This document shows positions 25,979 through 37,838 of a stretch of 64,000 nucleotides of DNA, piece by piece; positions within the stretch are counted from its first letter, which is position 1, and every line of letters begins with the position of its first letter. This DNA is from Temnothorax longispinosus (taxonomy: Eukaryota; Arthropoda; Insecta; Hymenoptera; Formicidae). The DNA is taken from contig NC_092367.1 of NCBI RefSeq assembly GCF_030848805.1, forward strand, positions 1,364,001-1,428,000, read 5' to 3'. The position numbers and the translations under genes are program-made. The notes under the pieces were generated by a model that saw only the letters and a program-made list of their open reading frames with translations, had not been told where the DNA came from and did no database searches.

Positions 25979-28476
25979 ACGCCCTCGTCGCTTTGGCTCT
26001 GAATCGAGCTGCGATTAGCAGAAGACGTGCGGCGTCTGTAGCAACGGGGTTGCTTGGCAACTAGTTGACAGATAAAGTTCTCTTCTCTCCCAGCTTTCTT
26101 GACGTGCGAACGTGTTTTCGAATTGTAGAGAGAGTTCGGAATAAATGTTATATTCCGTTATACAAAAATGAGTGGTTATTCTTAAATACGCGGAACGCGT
26201 TTGCGAGTGCGCGCGATTCTTAGAATGGACGGAGCACGGAGTGTATAACAATATATACATACATATAATATATATACTTTATACGAGTTTTACATTTTAT
26301 TGTTAATTTTTTTTAAATATAATTATATATATATGTACATATATAATCATATTTAAATGAAACTAACAATAAGATGTAAAATTCGTATAAGGTATCAAAA
26401 TCAAGAGAAAAGTATATTTATTACCGAAGCCCGATAATAATGCTGAATGTCAGGATAAGGAAACGAAATGACTAATTCTCTAATATGCTGTAGGGGAACA
26501 ATGTACCATATAGTGCCAAAATGTTCATCTCCAAATGGATGTTCAGGATATATAGGAACTTCAACTTCATTGTTTTGTATATCACAAAAATATTTTACTA
26601 CCATGTTTTCGAGTTCATCTAAACTCTCTAAACAAAAAATTTATTTGTTGATATAACTTTGATATTATAGTAAACATTATAAATATGCAACAAAAATTAT
26701 GTCTGTTTATAGCAAAAGATATAATGTTCAAAAACACAAGAAATATATAGAATATTTTTCTTTAATTGCAATTAGATATTTAACATTTTTCTCAGATTTT
26801 TTTAAAAATATTGATAATTATAATTACATACTGGTTAAAGAGAATCTGAAAAAGTATTAAAATTTTAGATAGTAATTTATAAGGACCAATATTTTGATAA
26901 CTTTTTGATAATATTGTTTCATTCGCCGTAAGTACATAAACGGAACACATTGGCAACTTGCCCCTTGTGCCAATGAGCCCCGGTTTCTATTATTAATAAG
27001 ACTTCTTTGAAAATAAAAAAATGCGTAAAAATTTAACAGTATAAAAGGTAAGTTAATAAATTAAAGTATTTTATACTTTAATTTATTAATTTACTAATAC
27101 TTCATTAATCATTATTCAGTTTATATCCCAAAATTCAAATTCTTTCCGATATAACAATATAAAAAAAATTAGATGTTCTAATTATAAACAAGTCTTTGTA
27201 AATTATTGCCATACCTTTGCCATAAATACACAGCGTCATAATATTTGCAGAATAGTACTTTTTATGAAACTCTTTTAGTCTATCTCTAAGGTTAATGCCC
27301 TCTTCTTTCGGTATTATGTTTAATGTCTCTTTATCGCCTGCGTTGAATTTTGAATACGGATGATCTGGTCTCGCAGATGATTTCTCAAATTGAATAAGTC
27401 GCCAGCTGTCATTTATTGCAAGGTTTACGTATTCTTTATTTACATCATTTATTCCCCGCTTGATCTTAGTAAAGAGTGGTGCTATGAAAAACTGCGAAAG
27501 GCGATCTAAAGCGCCTTCCAATTTCTCGGGAATTACATGAAAGTAATAGATGGTGTGATCGGGGCGTGTTATTCCTGTGTACGTACCGCCTTTTTCCATC
27601 ACATACATAGAGTAATCATCCTGATGAGAATATTTTTCCGTTCCCAAGAATAACAGATGCTCGCAAAGGTGCGCTAATCCAGGTAAATCTTCTGGATCGC
27701 ACATACAGCCTGTAACATACAGCTCATCTCTAATAACATAAACCCCCATATTTTAACTGTCTCTCATCGATAAAAGTGCGCTTTTATTTCTGAGATATTA
27801 TAGTTTACATTACATTATACTGTAACATTTCAGAAATAAAAGCGCGCTTTTATCGATAAAAGCCAGTTGAGAATATAATCTTTGGAATGTATTTGATGAT
27901 ATACATTAATAGATACATATATTAATTCTTGATTATTTGCGTTATTACAGAATATGACCAAATGTATAAAAAAAAATTAAATAATATTAACATTTACAGT
28001 ATAGAGCAACTCAGAAAAGAAGATATAGAATTACATAAAACATTCAATTCATATAGACTATAGACTATATAGCAAAAATACAACGTTATTAACCAAAAGT
28101 CACAAAGATAAGAGTTAATATACTAAACTAAAAGATATTAAATATAATAAATAGACTAAATAAAAGTCACTTATATTTTTCTATATATTTCTTAATTTTT
28201 CTAATTTATAATATAATTACAGAATGTGATTGTATAAGATAGTTCTTATAAAATCTGCTGAAAACATGAAGTATTCGTATAAATAATATGTTTACCCATA
28301 TTAACGTCCATTATTGCAGCACTCATATCAGCTGTTGGTGTACTTATTAAAAGAACTTTCATCTTATTGGTGAGTAATAAGCCCCTGTACAGACAACTAT
28401 CATTTCTTCTTTTTTTTATATTATTATATCGCTTTTCCACACATTTATTAGTCGACATGTCGATCACCGCAGCCAT
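21426..28476 (-). CDS. Ide-like: Insulin-degrading-enzyme-like M16 metalloprotease, 13 exons, 942 aa
   Basis: Minus-strand exons: 28476-28296, 27709-27215, 26627-26425, 25850-25602, 25478-25083, 24610-24501, 24055-23911, 23441-23331, 23268-23136, 23001-22801, 22408-22092, 21781-21572, 21503-21426. All junctions are GT-AG, phases match throughout and the sum is 943 codons with stop. The inverted zinc motif HLCEH is at 74-78 and the third ligand glutamate at about 153 (KEY), so the metal site is intact. The alignment to IDE runs through all four domains. Oddities: the family's GHEGPGSLL segment is changed (ECKGKGSLW), the Arg/Gln-Leu-Gly-Tyr substrate-contact segment of the C-terminal half is replaced by a basic stretch (about 794-806), and the usual C-terminal tail of some 75 residues is reduced to 25 different ones. 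It is likely a diverged paralogue rather than the canonical enzyme. IDE relatives degrade small peptides in cytosol or outside the cell. Confidence 0.9.
24282..24341. repeat. (AT)n microsatellite in protease intron
   Basis: Long run of alternating AT between exons 6 and 7 of the M16 gene. Confidence 0.9.
25931..25974. repeat. (TA)n microsatellite
   Basis: Alternating AT run directly left of the solo LTR; it continues as ATATATAC to the right of it, so the LTR landed inside the microsatellite. Confidence 0.9.
25975..26250 (+). mobile_element. 276-bp solo LTR of an LTR retrotransposon
   Basis: Begins TGTTACGCCC and ends GTGTATAACA, a perfect TGTTA...TAACA pair. It is far more GC-rich than its surroundings and contains an AATAAA near 26141, as LTRs do. 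ATAT lies on both sides, but the flanks are a TA repeat, so the length of the target duplication cannot be fixed. No internal retroelement genes are present: the rest was lost by LTR-LTR recombination. It lies in the intron between exons 3 and 4 of the M16 gene. The superfamily is uncertain (Gypsy-like is my guess). Confidence 0.82.
26275..26396. repeat. 122-bp inverted repeat
   Basis: CTTTATACGAGTTTTACATT at the left pairs with ATGTAAAATTCGTATAAGG at the right, with the centre also pairing. It is a MITE-like hairpin in the same intron, 30 bp left of exon 3's donor. Confidence 0.75.
27751..27875. repeat. 125-bp hairpin repeat in intron 1 of the M16 gene
   Basis: TCGATAAAAGTGCGCTTTTA at 27768 pairs with TAAAAGCGCGCTTTTATCGA at the right. 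It lies about 40 bp upstream of the exon 2 acceptor, so it sits where the branch point would be expected. Confidence 0.75.
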
Positions 28477-28480
28477 GGAT

Positions 28481-30254
28481 CTGGAAATATTATTTCTAAA
28501 TATGAAAGAAATTCAAATAAAAAGACTATAACGATGCATTTTGTTATATCTGTACAACAACGATACTGAAAAATATTCTAACTGAAGCAAAATTGACCTT
28601 TTACAAAAGAAATCGAAGAATCTATAGAAGAAAAAATATTTTTGCAAGAATTAATTGTACTATACTATTTTTCCGAGAAGTTTCTGAATTACAAAATATT
28701 AATTAAAAAATATTGAATAAGAATATCAAGCGGTATAGTAGCGGTACCGCAATGCCAAATATAAAATATGTGCAGACTATATTCACTATTAAACGAGCTC
28801 GTATTATCACGACGCGGTACTACTAAGCTTATCATTGTTATTTACAAGTAATTGTAAATGATATTAGAATTATTCTTATTATACATTTCGAGATGTGCTT
28901 TTTTTATTATCTTGAAATATGATTTAAAGAGTAATATTTCAAAAAATCATATAACGTCTTTTCTTTTTCTTTTTTATACATCGAAATATATTTCTTGCAT
29001 ATAACAACATTGAATAAATTTTGCTATTATTTTATATAAATTACAACTCTAAAAGGATTTAAAGCTATCAACAAAAAGATCGGCATATTTTGTATTAAAT
29101 TAATGTCCATAGATAAATATAATTTTTAATTTGCGATATTTTTGACCACACTTGATTTGTTATCTTTTTAATTATAACAACTAATCAGATATTAAAAGTT
29201 ATTTGTAGAAATATGCCAGCAAGTTTTATATTGGCCGATTTTTCTGAGGACGAGGAAATTTTCATTTGATGGAATGTTTTAAGTAAGTAAAACATACATA
29301 CCTTTTGTTTTTTATAAATTTAAGGAACGCTGAGGCAAACACCTTTATTAATGCTTTTAAGTATAATATTGATTTTCTATTAATGCGTATATAAAAATCA
29401 ATTCGAATAATTGAGAAAATAGATTAATGATAGAAGCGCTAGCTTATACACGTAATACAAAAGAATAATATAGTTAGACATAAAAATATTCTTTTTAGAT
29501 TAAAGTTAAACCTTAAAATTATTCTATAGGTAATACCACGCAAGTTGCAAAATCAAGTGCAAACATTAGGAAAATGAGTCTCTCTTTGAACATCCGTAGA
29601 CAAATGAATTTCTTCCTTCTGTTTGGAATTACATGAATGTCTGACGTTTAGTTTTTGGTATTAATTAAATTTAACACGGCAATCTTGGGGATTAACGGCA
29701 CAATTCCAAGTGTCACATCACGAGACTTACCAAACGATTTATCCGAAAAACGGCTGACAATGCTTCTACAAGAATAATTCAATGTCACAACAAATTCCGA
29801 CTTACGTTCGTATAACGATGTATAACTCGAATAACGACTTATTGTCGAAACTATATACTGTTCGTTTATTGTCAGCGTACCGAAGATGACCTTATTACAG
29901 GTCGATTTGTTTGACACATCATTGTTTATATTTCTTTAAATACTAGCAATAAGAGCTTGGTTTTATCAACTTATAGCTTTATTAACTCATTTTATTTTCT
30001 TCGGCAAATAATATATTTAAAAAGATAAGTTATTTGTCATATATGAAGCAAGATTTCTATTTTTTATCTCATATAATATCATTTATTGTGTATTGGGTGT
30101 ATGAGAAATTTCTTTATAACTCATTTTACTTTATTTTTACTTCATAAATGAATAAGTAATCTGTATGTGCATTGCGCATACAAATAAAAAGAATTTATTT
30201 AAGTTTTGTCTTCATATAGAGCATGTAAAATATGTATCTATAACATATATACAA
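28481..30254 (-). promoter_or_regulatory. Upstream region of M16 gene; possible untranslated exon ending at 29731
   Basis: A TTCCAG acceptor lies four bases upstream of the protease ATG, implying an upstream untranslated exon. The best minus-strand donor found is CGTTTG|GTAAGT at 29731/29730, preceded by an AT-balanced stretch to about 29930. This is inference from splice signals only. Nothing else is recognisable. Confidence 0.35.
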
Positions 30255-30570
30255 TAAAAAAATCTTGAAGAAAAAATACGATTCGAAATGTGTTCCATAC
30301 GTAATTTATAAATTTATAATATTACATTAAATTATGTCCAATTAATATATCAATCATTATAAAATAGTAAATTTTATAAATTCAACAATAATCTCTTTTA
30401 TTATTACTAAACCCTTTCAGACGTTGGAATTTGATAAAAACTCTAGTTATTTTTTTAATAAATTTATTTTATTTTATTTTACTTTACTTTAACAGGCGTT
30501 TATAATAATCTTTTTTTAAAAGTAATTTTTTTAAATAAAAAAAGCATAAGATATATACATATACAATATG
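30255..30570 (+). repeat. Degraded third copy of the P450-unit noncoding tail
   Basis: Aligns with 18686-18990 and 8275-8560: shared blocks include TCTTGAA, GAAAAAATACGATT, TTTATAAATTT, TTGGAATTTG and CATAAGA. Divergence is much greater than between the two main units, and no P450 exon is recognisable next to it. Confidence 0.6.
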
Positions 30571-30604
30571 TCAAATAAGCTATATACAATAATCAAAAGT
30601 AAAG

Positions 30605-30725
30605 TCGAAAAATTTTCTAATTTAAGTTGCGTCTATTTTCTTGAAAAAATATTCTGAGGTACACGTATTCATGTATTCATACACTCCTTGACTTTTATAG
30701 AAATAAACTAATAAAAAATTTTAAT
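30605..30725 (+). repeat. Relic of aminopeptidase intron 7
   Basis: Resembles 47890-48010 and 42470-42540, the end of intron 7 in both aminopeptidase copies (shared TTTTCTAATT, CGTCTATTTT, TACACGTATTCATG and CTCCTTGACTTTT-type blocks). No exon 8 sequence follows, so it is a trace of an older copy or a shared repeat. Confidence 0.45.
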
Positions 30726-30825
30726 AAAAAAGAAAAGATGAATTAGATAATAATAAAAAGATTATTACAAAAATAAAAAAGTAATAGAGTATAAAAGTAG
30801 AATCTAAACGCAAAGTACCACTTGA

Positions 30826-31915
30826 AACCAATTGTAAATGCTATTTTAGAATCAAATAATTTGAATTTTTTATTTTAACATCTTTATTTATATAAAACAA
30901 TCTATTCACTGTATTATATGAAATAATTTAAATATATATATTATTATACACATATGTATACTAATTTATTAAAAAATATAATTGTATATGTGGTAAGCTT
31001 TAATAATAATTAATATAACGATATTTATATTTATCGGATAATAACACGACTTTAACAACTTTAGAACTTGTGACACTACATATTTATTATAACGTTTATT
31101 ACCATCGTTCTCAGTTCTTAATAATCTCTCGAAACGGAAAGATCGCGATTCTGTAGATTGTAGATAGACTTCTGGTAATTCGTAACTGGTAAGCATTAAT
31201 CACAGTTAATTTCAAATTTCACCTGTATCATTATTTCCGCGATGTATCATTATTTCCAGTAAGTTCCGAGTGTATCAAATTATTTTAAAATCTTTCTAAG
31301 ATTATATATATTTTGAATTAATCTCATACAACCGTACTTATAATACGCTGAATAAGCAAAATATAAAAGTTTCTTATTAAACCATTACCAATTTATAATA
31401 AAACTGACAATACCTATAAACATTTTGAAAAAATTGACTTGAAAAATTTATCTTGTTATCCGATCTTGCTTAAATTTGAATATAAATAAAAATATAAATA
31501 AAATTGAATATAAATAAAGATCTTTCTTATTGTAATAGTTTTTTCATTATCATCGGATTCATCGATGACAATGATATAGAGTTCAGATAATTAAAATTTT
31601 ATAAAACTAATAAAAGGAACTATACGCGGTCCTTTTCCATTTTTGATGCGTTTTTAATGCACTTTTTCGAAGCTACTGATTGAAACGACGTACAACGTTG
31701 ATACAGATATGTCTGATACAATCGACATATCTATTTAAATGTAATTTATACATATGCTTAATTTATAAAATTTATAATATATCCATATACTATATCCATG
31801 TGTGTATAAATTATTTCATAACATTGTGAATAGATTGTTAAATATAAATAAAGATGTTAAAATAAAAAAAATGTTAATTATTTGATTCTAATGACATTAC
31901 AATTGGTTTTAAATA
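30826..31915. repeat. Inverted pair of about 110 bp flanking a putative first exon
   Basis: AGAATCAAATAATTTGAA with ATTTTAACATCTTTATTTAT at 30848-30897 is matched in reverse complement at about 31822-31893 (ATAAATAAAGATGTTAAAAT). The arms lie about 0.9 kb apart and enclose the first of the two repeated segments described below. Confidence 0.65.
31010..31190 (+). other. Putative noncoding exon, repeat copy 1
   Basis: About 180 bp closely resembling 32380-32552. Both copies end in an identical splice-donor context, GTAACTG|GTAAG (donor GT at 31189-31190). As the aminopeptidase ATG exon downstream starts with a good acceptor (33922/33923) before an untranslated leader, these may be alternative 5' UTR exons. 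The only open frame here runs on the other strand and looks spurious. Confidence 0.4.
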
Positions 31916-32379
31916 CTTAGCGCTTTCTTTTTAAAATAATTTCAATATTATTATATTTGTATGTGTGTACATACTAATACACATTTATAAATGTATTTCC
32001 AATAAAAACAATATTAATGTTTAATACAAATTATTTAAAAAAATACTATGTTTAAATACATATTATTTCATATTCTATTCTTTTAGAAACGGTTTATTTC
32101 AAATTAATTTAATCATTCCACAACTGTAAACAGTTTTATATTTCCGATAAACACACGAAAGTTTAGTTTCAAGTTGCCATTAACTTCACCAATAATAAGG
32201 AAATTAAAAAATTAATTTGATTAAAACAGTACTTATTTTATATTCAATAACCATGTTGTAAGTAAGGATAATGTAATCTTATGTAAATAAGGAGTCGATA
32301 ATATATAAAGTACTTCATTGCAAGATTGCATATTAAATTGTAGAGAAATATAAGTAGAAGACATAAATCTTAGTAACAA

Positions 32380-32552
32380 TATAACGATATTCAAATTTAT
32401 CGGATAATAACATGACTTTAACGACGTTAGAAGGACTTGTGAGACTACGTATTTATTATAACGTTTATTGACATCATCCTCAGTTCTTAGTGATCTCTCG
32501 AGACGGAAAGGTCGCAATTCTGTAGATAGACTTCTGGCAATTTGTAACTGGT
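32380..32552 (+). other. Putative noncoding exon, repeat copy 2
   Basis: Second copy of the segment at 31010-31190, with donor GTAACTG|GTAAGT at 32550/32551. Conservation reaches the splice site and about 35 bp beyond, then fades. It is the copy closer to the aminopeptidase gene and has the stronger donor. Confidence 0.4.
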
Positions 32553-32579
32553 AAGTATTTCTCACAGTTATTTTCAAAT

Positions 32580-33495
32580 TTTATCTATATCTTTGTGAAT
32601 TCTGGAGTATGTGTGTATCAAATCATTTTAAAATCTTTCTAGAATTATATATATATATATATATCAAAGGGTAAACTTGTACAATCATACTTATAATACA
32701 AAAAATATAAAAATATACTTATGTAATAAATTACTAACTATACCTAAGTATTTTAAAATAATGGTCTTGAAAATAAATTATTATATTTATCATGTTATCT
32801 GACCTTGCTTAAATTTTACGTGTTAATCTTATTGTTAGATTTGTATTGAATTTTAATTAAATTTTACAGTCTTTCCATAAACGAGTCACATTTACTTCTT
32901 CTTTATTACATTTTACTTATTCCATTCAAAGATGCCAAATTTGTTGCATTTCAGTGATTATAGTTAGTTTGCTATTTAATATATTGGACAACACATTTCA
33001 AAATTAGAAAGTTTAATCTCGGGCTTACAATTAGTGGTATAAAAGTCTGTTATATACGAACTGTCTTACATGTAATTCGAGCAAACTTAATAACAAATTT
33101 GTGCAAAATAATAAAAAAAATAACATATCATAATTAACGTGGTATTTTGCGAGATGTTATATGTATATTAAATGAATATGTTGTTTCTTCTTGTACTAAA
33201 TTTTTGAGATTTAGAAAACCTTGTGATTTTTTCTAAAGATTACTCGAATGATAGCAACAAAGCAAACACGATTTAAAAAATTACGAATTGTACTTAAGGT
33301 ATACCACAAAATACGTGATAAAAAAATTATCTATTTTTTCAACTAGATTAAATACTTGTAATGTAATACACACTTATTGGAGTTAAAACGAAGAGAGGGT
33401 CGCGGAAACAAAATAATCAATCTCAATTGTACAATCACAGAATAAGTCTTTATTTTATCACGATAGTTTATTATATTACGAGATCTGTACAATAA
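32580..33495 (+). other. AT-rich spacer upstream of aminopeptidase
   Basis: No gene, RNA or clear repeat is recognised apart from a short (TA)n run near 32650. Confidence 0.5.
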
Positions 33496-33640
33496 GGCCC
33501 AGTTTCATCAACGTCGATTAACTGTATAAACCTACGATTAAACTCACTCTTTGTCTCTTTCTAAAGGGGACAGTTGGAAAGAGACGAAACGTGAGTTTAA
33601 TCGAAGGTTACAATTAATCGACGTTGGTGAAACTGGGTCT
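33496..33640. mobile_element. 145-bp MITE
   Basis: Ends GGCCCAGTTTCATCAACGTC and GACGTTGGTGAAACTGGGTC are inverted repeats that continue inward through GATTAA and the GAGTTTAATCG arm. It lies about 280 bp upstream of the aminopeptidase coding exon. Confidence 0.8.
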
Positions 33641-35135
33641 AAAAGGTGTAACGTTTGAACTAAACTGAGGGGCAGAAAAAAGCGATGTATATAGAATAAA
33701 CTGACGTACATGATGTTATTTATCGCGCTTAATCAAAATACAAATTACAGTACATAATTACAAAGTACAGTAAGCATGAGCATTAAACCGCACAAATCTC
33801 AAAAACACCTCGTCATAAACTTAATCGTACACGTAACGGAACATACATACAAAATTGTTATAATGTTTTCCTCTCTTTACAAATATTTACTAAATTTCAT
33901 GTTTCTTTTTCTTCTAACCTAGGCTCATTTCTACAAACACCACTGAACTTGTTTAGAAAATCGTCATGGAATTATTAAAATTGCTATTTAATATAATGTT
34001 TATTATGGCTTTTGTTTCTAAAAAAATGTTTATTACTGAAGTTTGCGCCGATATTTATTACCGCTTGCCGAATAATACAATACCGAAGCATTATGAGATT
34101 AAGTTAAAAGTGGACGTTGAAAAGAATATCTTCCATGGCAAATCTAACGTCAGCATCATTATTTACGAACAAACTCGTACGATACATTTGCACTCAATAT
34201 GTTTGAATATAACTACAAAGACAACAACAATTGAAAATATTGATATGCGTGAAAGGACCAAGCATATCGCACGTTCAAATCATCAAATCGTATCAAATAA
34301 TATTTCATATTGGAAGGAAATGGAAGTTATAGTGATTTATTTTGACTATGATCTAACACCTGGTAATTATACTCTGAATATGGAATACATGGGTATCATA
34401 TCCGATATGAGTGGCTCCGATATGGGTGGTTTCTTCAAGATTCCGTTTATAAATGAAATAAGAGATAGAAAGTGAGTAGATTTAAAACTATAACATAAAC
34501 ATGTTCATGTTAACATACATGTTTATTATTAAACAAAAATTAATAATTAAATTATTTATATCTAAATGTTAACTATTTTAACCGATTATAAGAAATTTCA
34601 CAAATATGCTATTAGATATAAAGAATGCATGAGAAAAACACTTTGAAATATTTTAGAGATTTATAGAATTCTAATGACTTCAGTTAAAGATAGAGCAAAA
34701 ATGTAATCGGAATTATTTAGACATTTTGCAGAAAATTACATCTTGCATTTGACTTTTCTTATGACATTTTCATTGACTTGCCATCCATAATTATATTATT
34801 ATTGTACAGACTTTATTCCTTCATGTTTTTAACAGTATATTGTTTAGTAGGTATAGTTTTTGTAACACTTGCTTTTACGGTACAAATAAACAAATGAGTA
34901 CACATATTTAATGTATTATAGGTAACAACAAAGTTTCCTTTATCTTAATCCAAGTGCTTATATTTGTTCATATTTTTAATTTAGAATTTAGATGATACAA
35001 GTAAGCAAGTTTCAAATTTAAACCGTAGAAATATCAGATGTTGTAAGATGTGCTAATCATTATATTTATATACAACTTCAATATTTCAAAAGCAATCGTA
35101 AATTTTGTATTACGTACATATATTTTATGCGTAAA

Positions 35136-35539
35136 GGCCTCTGCACTAAACATCATGAAAATGAGACTCCGACAAAAACGGCTAAATTTGAAATATGTTG
35201 TACTTTTTGGGTCAATGAATAAATATTTCCTAAGGCAAAATGGAAAAAAATGGACAGTTTCGTTATCTCAATCCTTCAAATATATAAAATTGTAATTAAT
35301 CCTTAAAAGCCTGAGGTCAAACCATATAATGATAACCGCATTGATCCAAAAGTGATATTTTTGCTGGTTAAGGATTAATTACAATTTTATATATTTGAAG
35401 AATTGAAATGACGAAACTGTCCATTTTTTTTACATTTTGCCTGAGGAAATATTTATTCAGTGACCTAAAAAGTACTACATATTTCAAATTCAGCCATTTT
35501 TGCCGAGGCCCATTTTCATGATGTTTATAGTGTGAGGTC
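35136..35539. mobile_element. 404-bp foldback element in intron 1 of the aminopeptidase
   Basis: Long imperfect palindrome with ends GGCCTCTGCACTAAACATC and the complement of GACCTCACACTATAAACATC. Arms of about 150 bp pair over nearly their full length around a centre near 35335. No transposase. Confidence 0.8.
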
Positions 35540-36457
35540 ATCTTTTTATATTAAATTACATACTATAAAAACATTGTTAGATATATATTATAGTATAGTA
35601 CACTCTTTAATAGAATAATATATCGATATAAATTAATAATAAAAAATGCATACAATAATATTATTAAAAAATATTATTTTTTTATTGTAACATATAATCG
35701 TATTTCGTTGCTCCTATGCCATATATTAATATACTAATAACACATATTAATAATTTATTATTATTTTGAAAACATTGTTAAAACTCATAGATGGTTCGTC
35801 ACAACACATAATTCGGCTACTGGAATAAGACGAACGTTTCCATGTTGGGATGAGCCAAGAATAAAGGCTAGATTTAAAATTATTGTACAGCACCATATAA
35901 ATTACACGGCTTTATCTAATACGCTTGGTTATACGAGAGAAGTCGATGTTAATGATGGCATTGTACAAACATATTTTGAAGAAACTCCTGCAATACCCAT
36001 TTATCTCGTAGCTATAGTGTTGTGCAATTTTCCTTATACAAATATATTTGAGAACTTGAGAGACTGGCAACGATTTGAAATGAATGCGATCTTGAGAAGC
36101 AGACCACTATTTATACATAATGATTTAATATTCGCACGTCACGTCATTGCAAATATTACGCGCTATTTCCAAGACGAATGGAGACAATGGAGGGTGTTTC
36201 CAATGCAAGAACATGTCGCGGTTCCAGGTTTGATAGATGACGGCATGACGACAAAGTGGGAACTTACATTTTACAGGTAAATATATGATTAGATATTTTT
36301 CACCAACAATTAAACATCCATAACATATAATATTATTTTTACTCCTTACAACTAAATAATTTAAAAATTTGTATATTTTTATTGTGTTAAACTGGTTATT
36401 AATACATTTATACATATATAATGTATATAGTGACACATAACATATAAATTTTGTTTC

Positions 36458-36702
36458 TACACTGAGAGCCCCATTTTGTTGAATCAACTAAACCGCTTGT
36501 TTGGATATGAGCAAACAAATTTTTTAGTTAATATAACACAAAATTTAATTAACACCACAAAAAATTAAGTTATGTAACAATTTAGTTAATACAACAACAA
36601 AAAGTTTGTTTGAAATAAGTTTAATGTTACAAAAACAAACTTTTTTGTTATATTAACTAAATTGTTATATAATTGATTCAACAAAATAGGGCTTTTAGTG
36701 TA
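36458..36702. mobile_element. 245-bp palindromic MITE in intron 2
   Basis: Ends TACACTGAGAGCCCCATTTT and the complement of TACACTAAAAGCCCTATTTT, continuing through GTTGAATCAA. The interior is A/T-rich and self-complementary. Confidence 0.8.
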
Positions 36703-37524
36703 AAAAAATCAAATTTATTTTATAACCAAAATGATAAAAAAATTTACTAACATAATTTTAGTACAAAATATACATTTGTTTTATTTAGTTGATTAATTAG
36801 AATATAAAAGGAGTCATGTCTATTAAAAATGTCCTTTTATATTCACTTATGTATACATTTTAAAGAAAAGACTGACTGCTGATTCTAAGACTCAGTGAAA
36901 TATCGAGACTTTTAATGTTGAAGGTACTGTCGATATTCATCGATGACATACATGCCACAATAGATAAATGGTTTGTGGTTATTTAAAAAAATATGTGACA
37001 ATACAAGATTTTTAATAAACATTTTTAATAGTTAGGATTATTTTTGTATAATAATTGGCCAATTTATTTTAACAATTTCGTATATATGCTATTATCTTAC
37101 AGCAATGACAGATATTTGATAAAAGTTGTAAATAAATTTTTAAAAATATTTGATATTTCTTGCGAACATTTCGCTAGGAATTGTGGTAGGCTCAAACATA
37201 ATCATACTATTTAAAGTATAAACAAAGGAAAGTTGTATGTAAGATTTTAAATACATTTTTTTATAAAGTTACATATTCAGACTAATGACTATTTTTTTGA
37301 TAAATTGTGTAAATAATAAATTTGTATTTTTAAATAAAAATATAGCACAACTTTTCCTCATATCTCTTAAAATAAAATAACCGCCTATTTAGCAATTCAT
37401 TCTTAATTACATTAAATCTGATTATATAATATCAGAATAAAAGTAATTATGATGTAATAAAATTAAAAAAGCAATATTATATATAAGGCAACAAGATAAT
37501 ATGATAATTACAAATAATTTTCAG
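36703..37524 (+). other. Remainder of aminopeptidase intron 2
   Basis: AT-rich, with no recognisable gene, RNA or repeat. Confidence 0.5.
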
Positions 37525-37760
37525 AGACGAAGATATTATTTATGATAAAGAAAAAGATAATATTGCCCGCAAAATGGACATAGCGTGTTTAATCGGACGT
37601 AAAATAGCACGACAATTGTTAAATTCTGAGACAAGTCCATCGTGGTGGAACCACTTCTGGTTAAATGAGGGTATTGCTGGAGTTCTTTTTACATCAAAAA
37701 TCATTGATAAGGTTAATTGCTCATACATCTCTTATACTATTTTACTAAAAAATAGAGTGT

Positions 37761-37838
37761 ACACTTAGAACTAGGATTCCTGAAATCTCTCCTAAAATAA
37801 TACTGGGAGAGATTTCAAGAATCCTTGTTCTAAGTGTT
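37761..37838. repeat. 78-bp hairpin in intron 3
   Basis: ACACTTAGAACTAGGATTCC pairs with GAATCCTTGTTCTAAGTGT; the loop holds a further GAAATCTCTCC pairing. It is probably a very short MITE. Confidence 0.75.

Noticed and set aside
29648..29917. 89-codon minus-strand open frame upstream of the protease
   Set aside because: No similarity to the protease N-terminus and no in-frame link to exon 1; the strong donor at 29731 better fits an untranslated exon.
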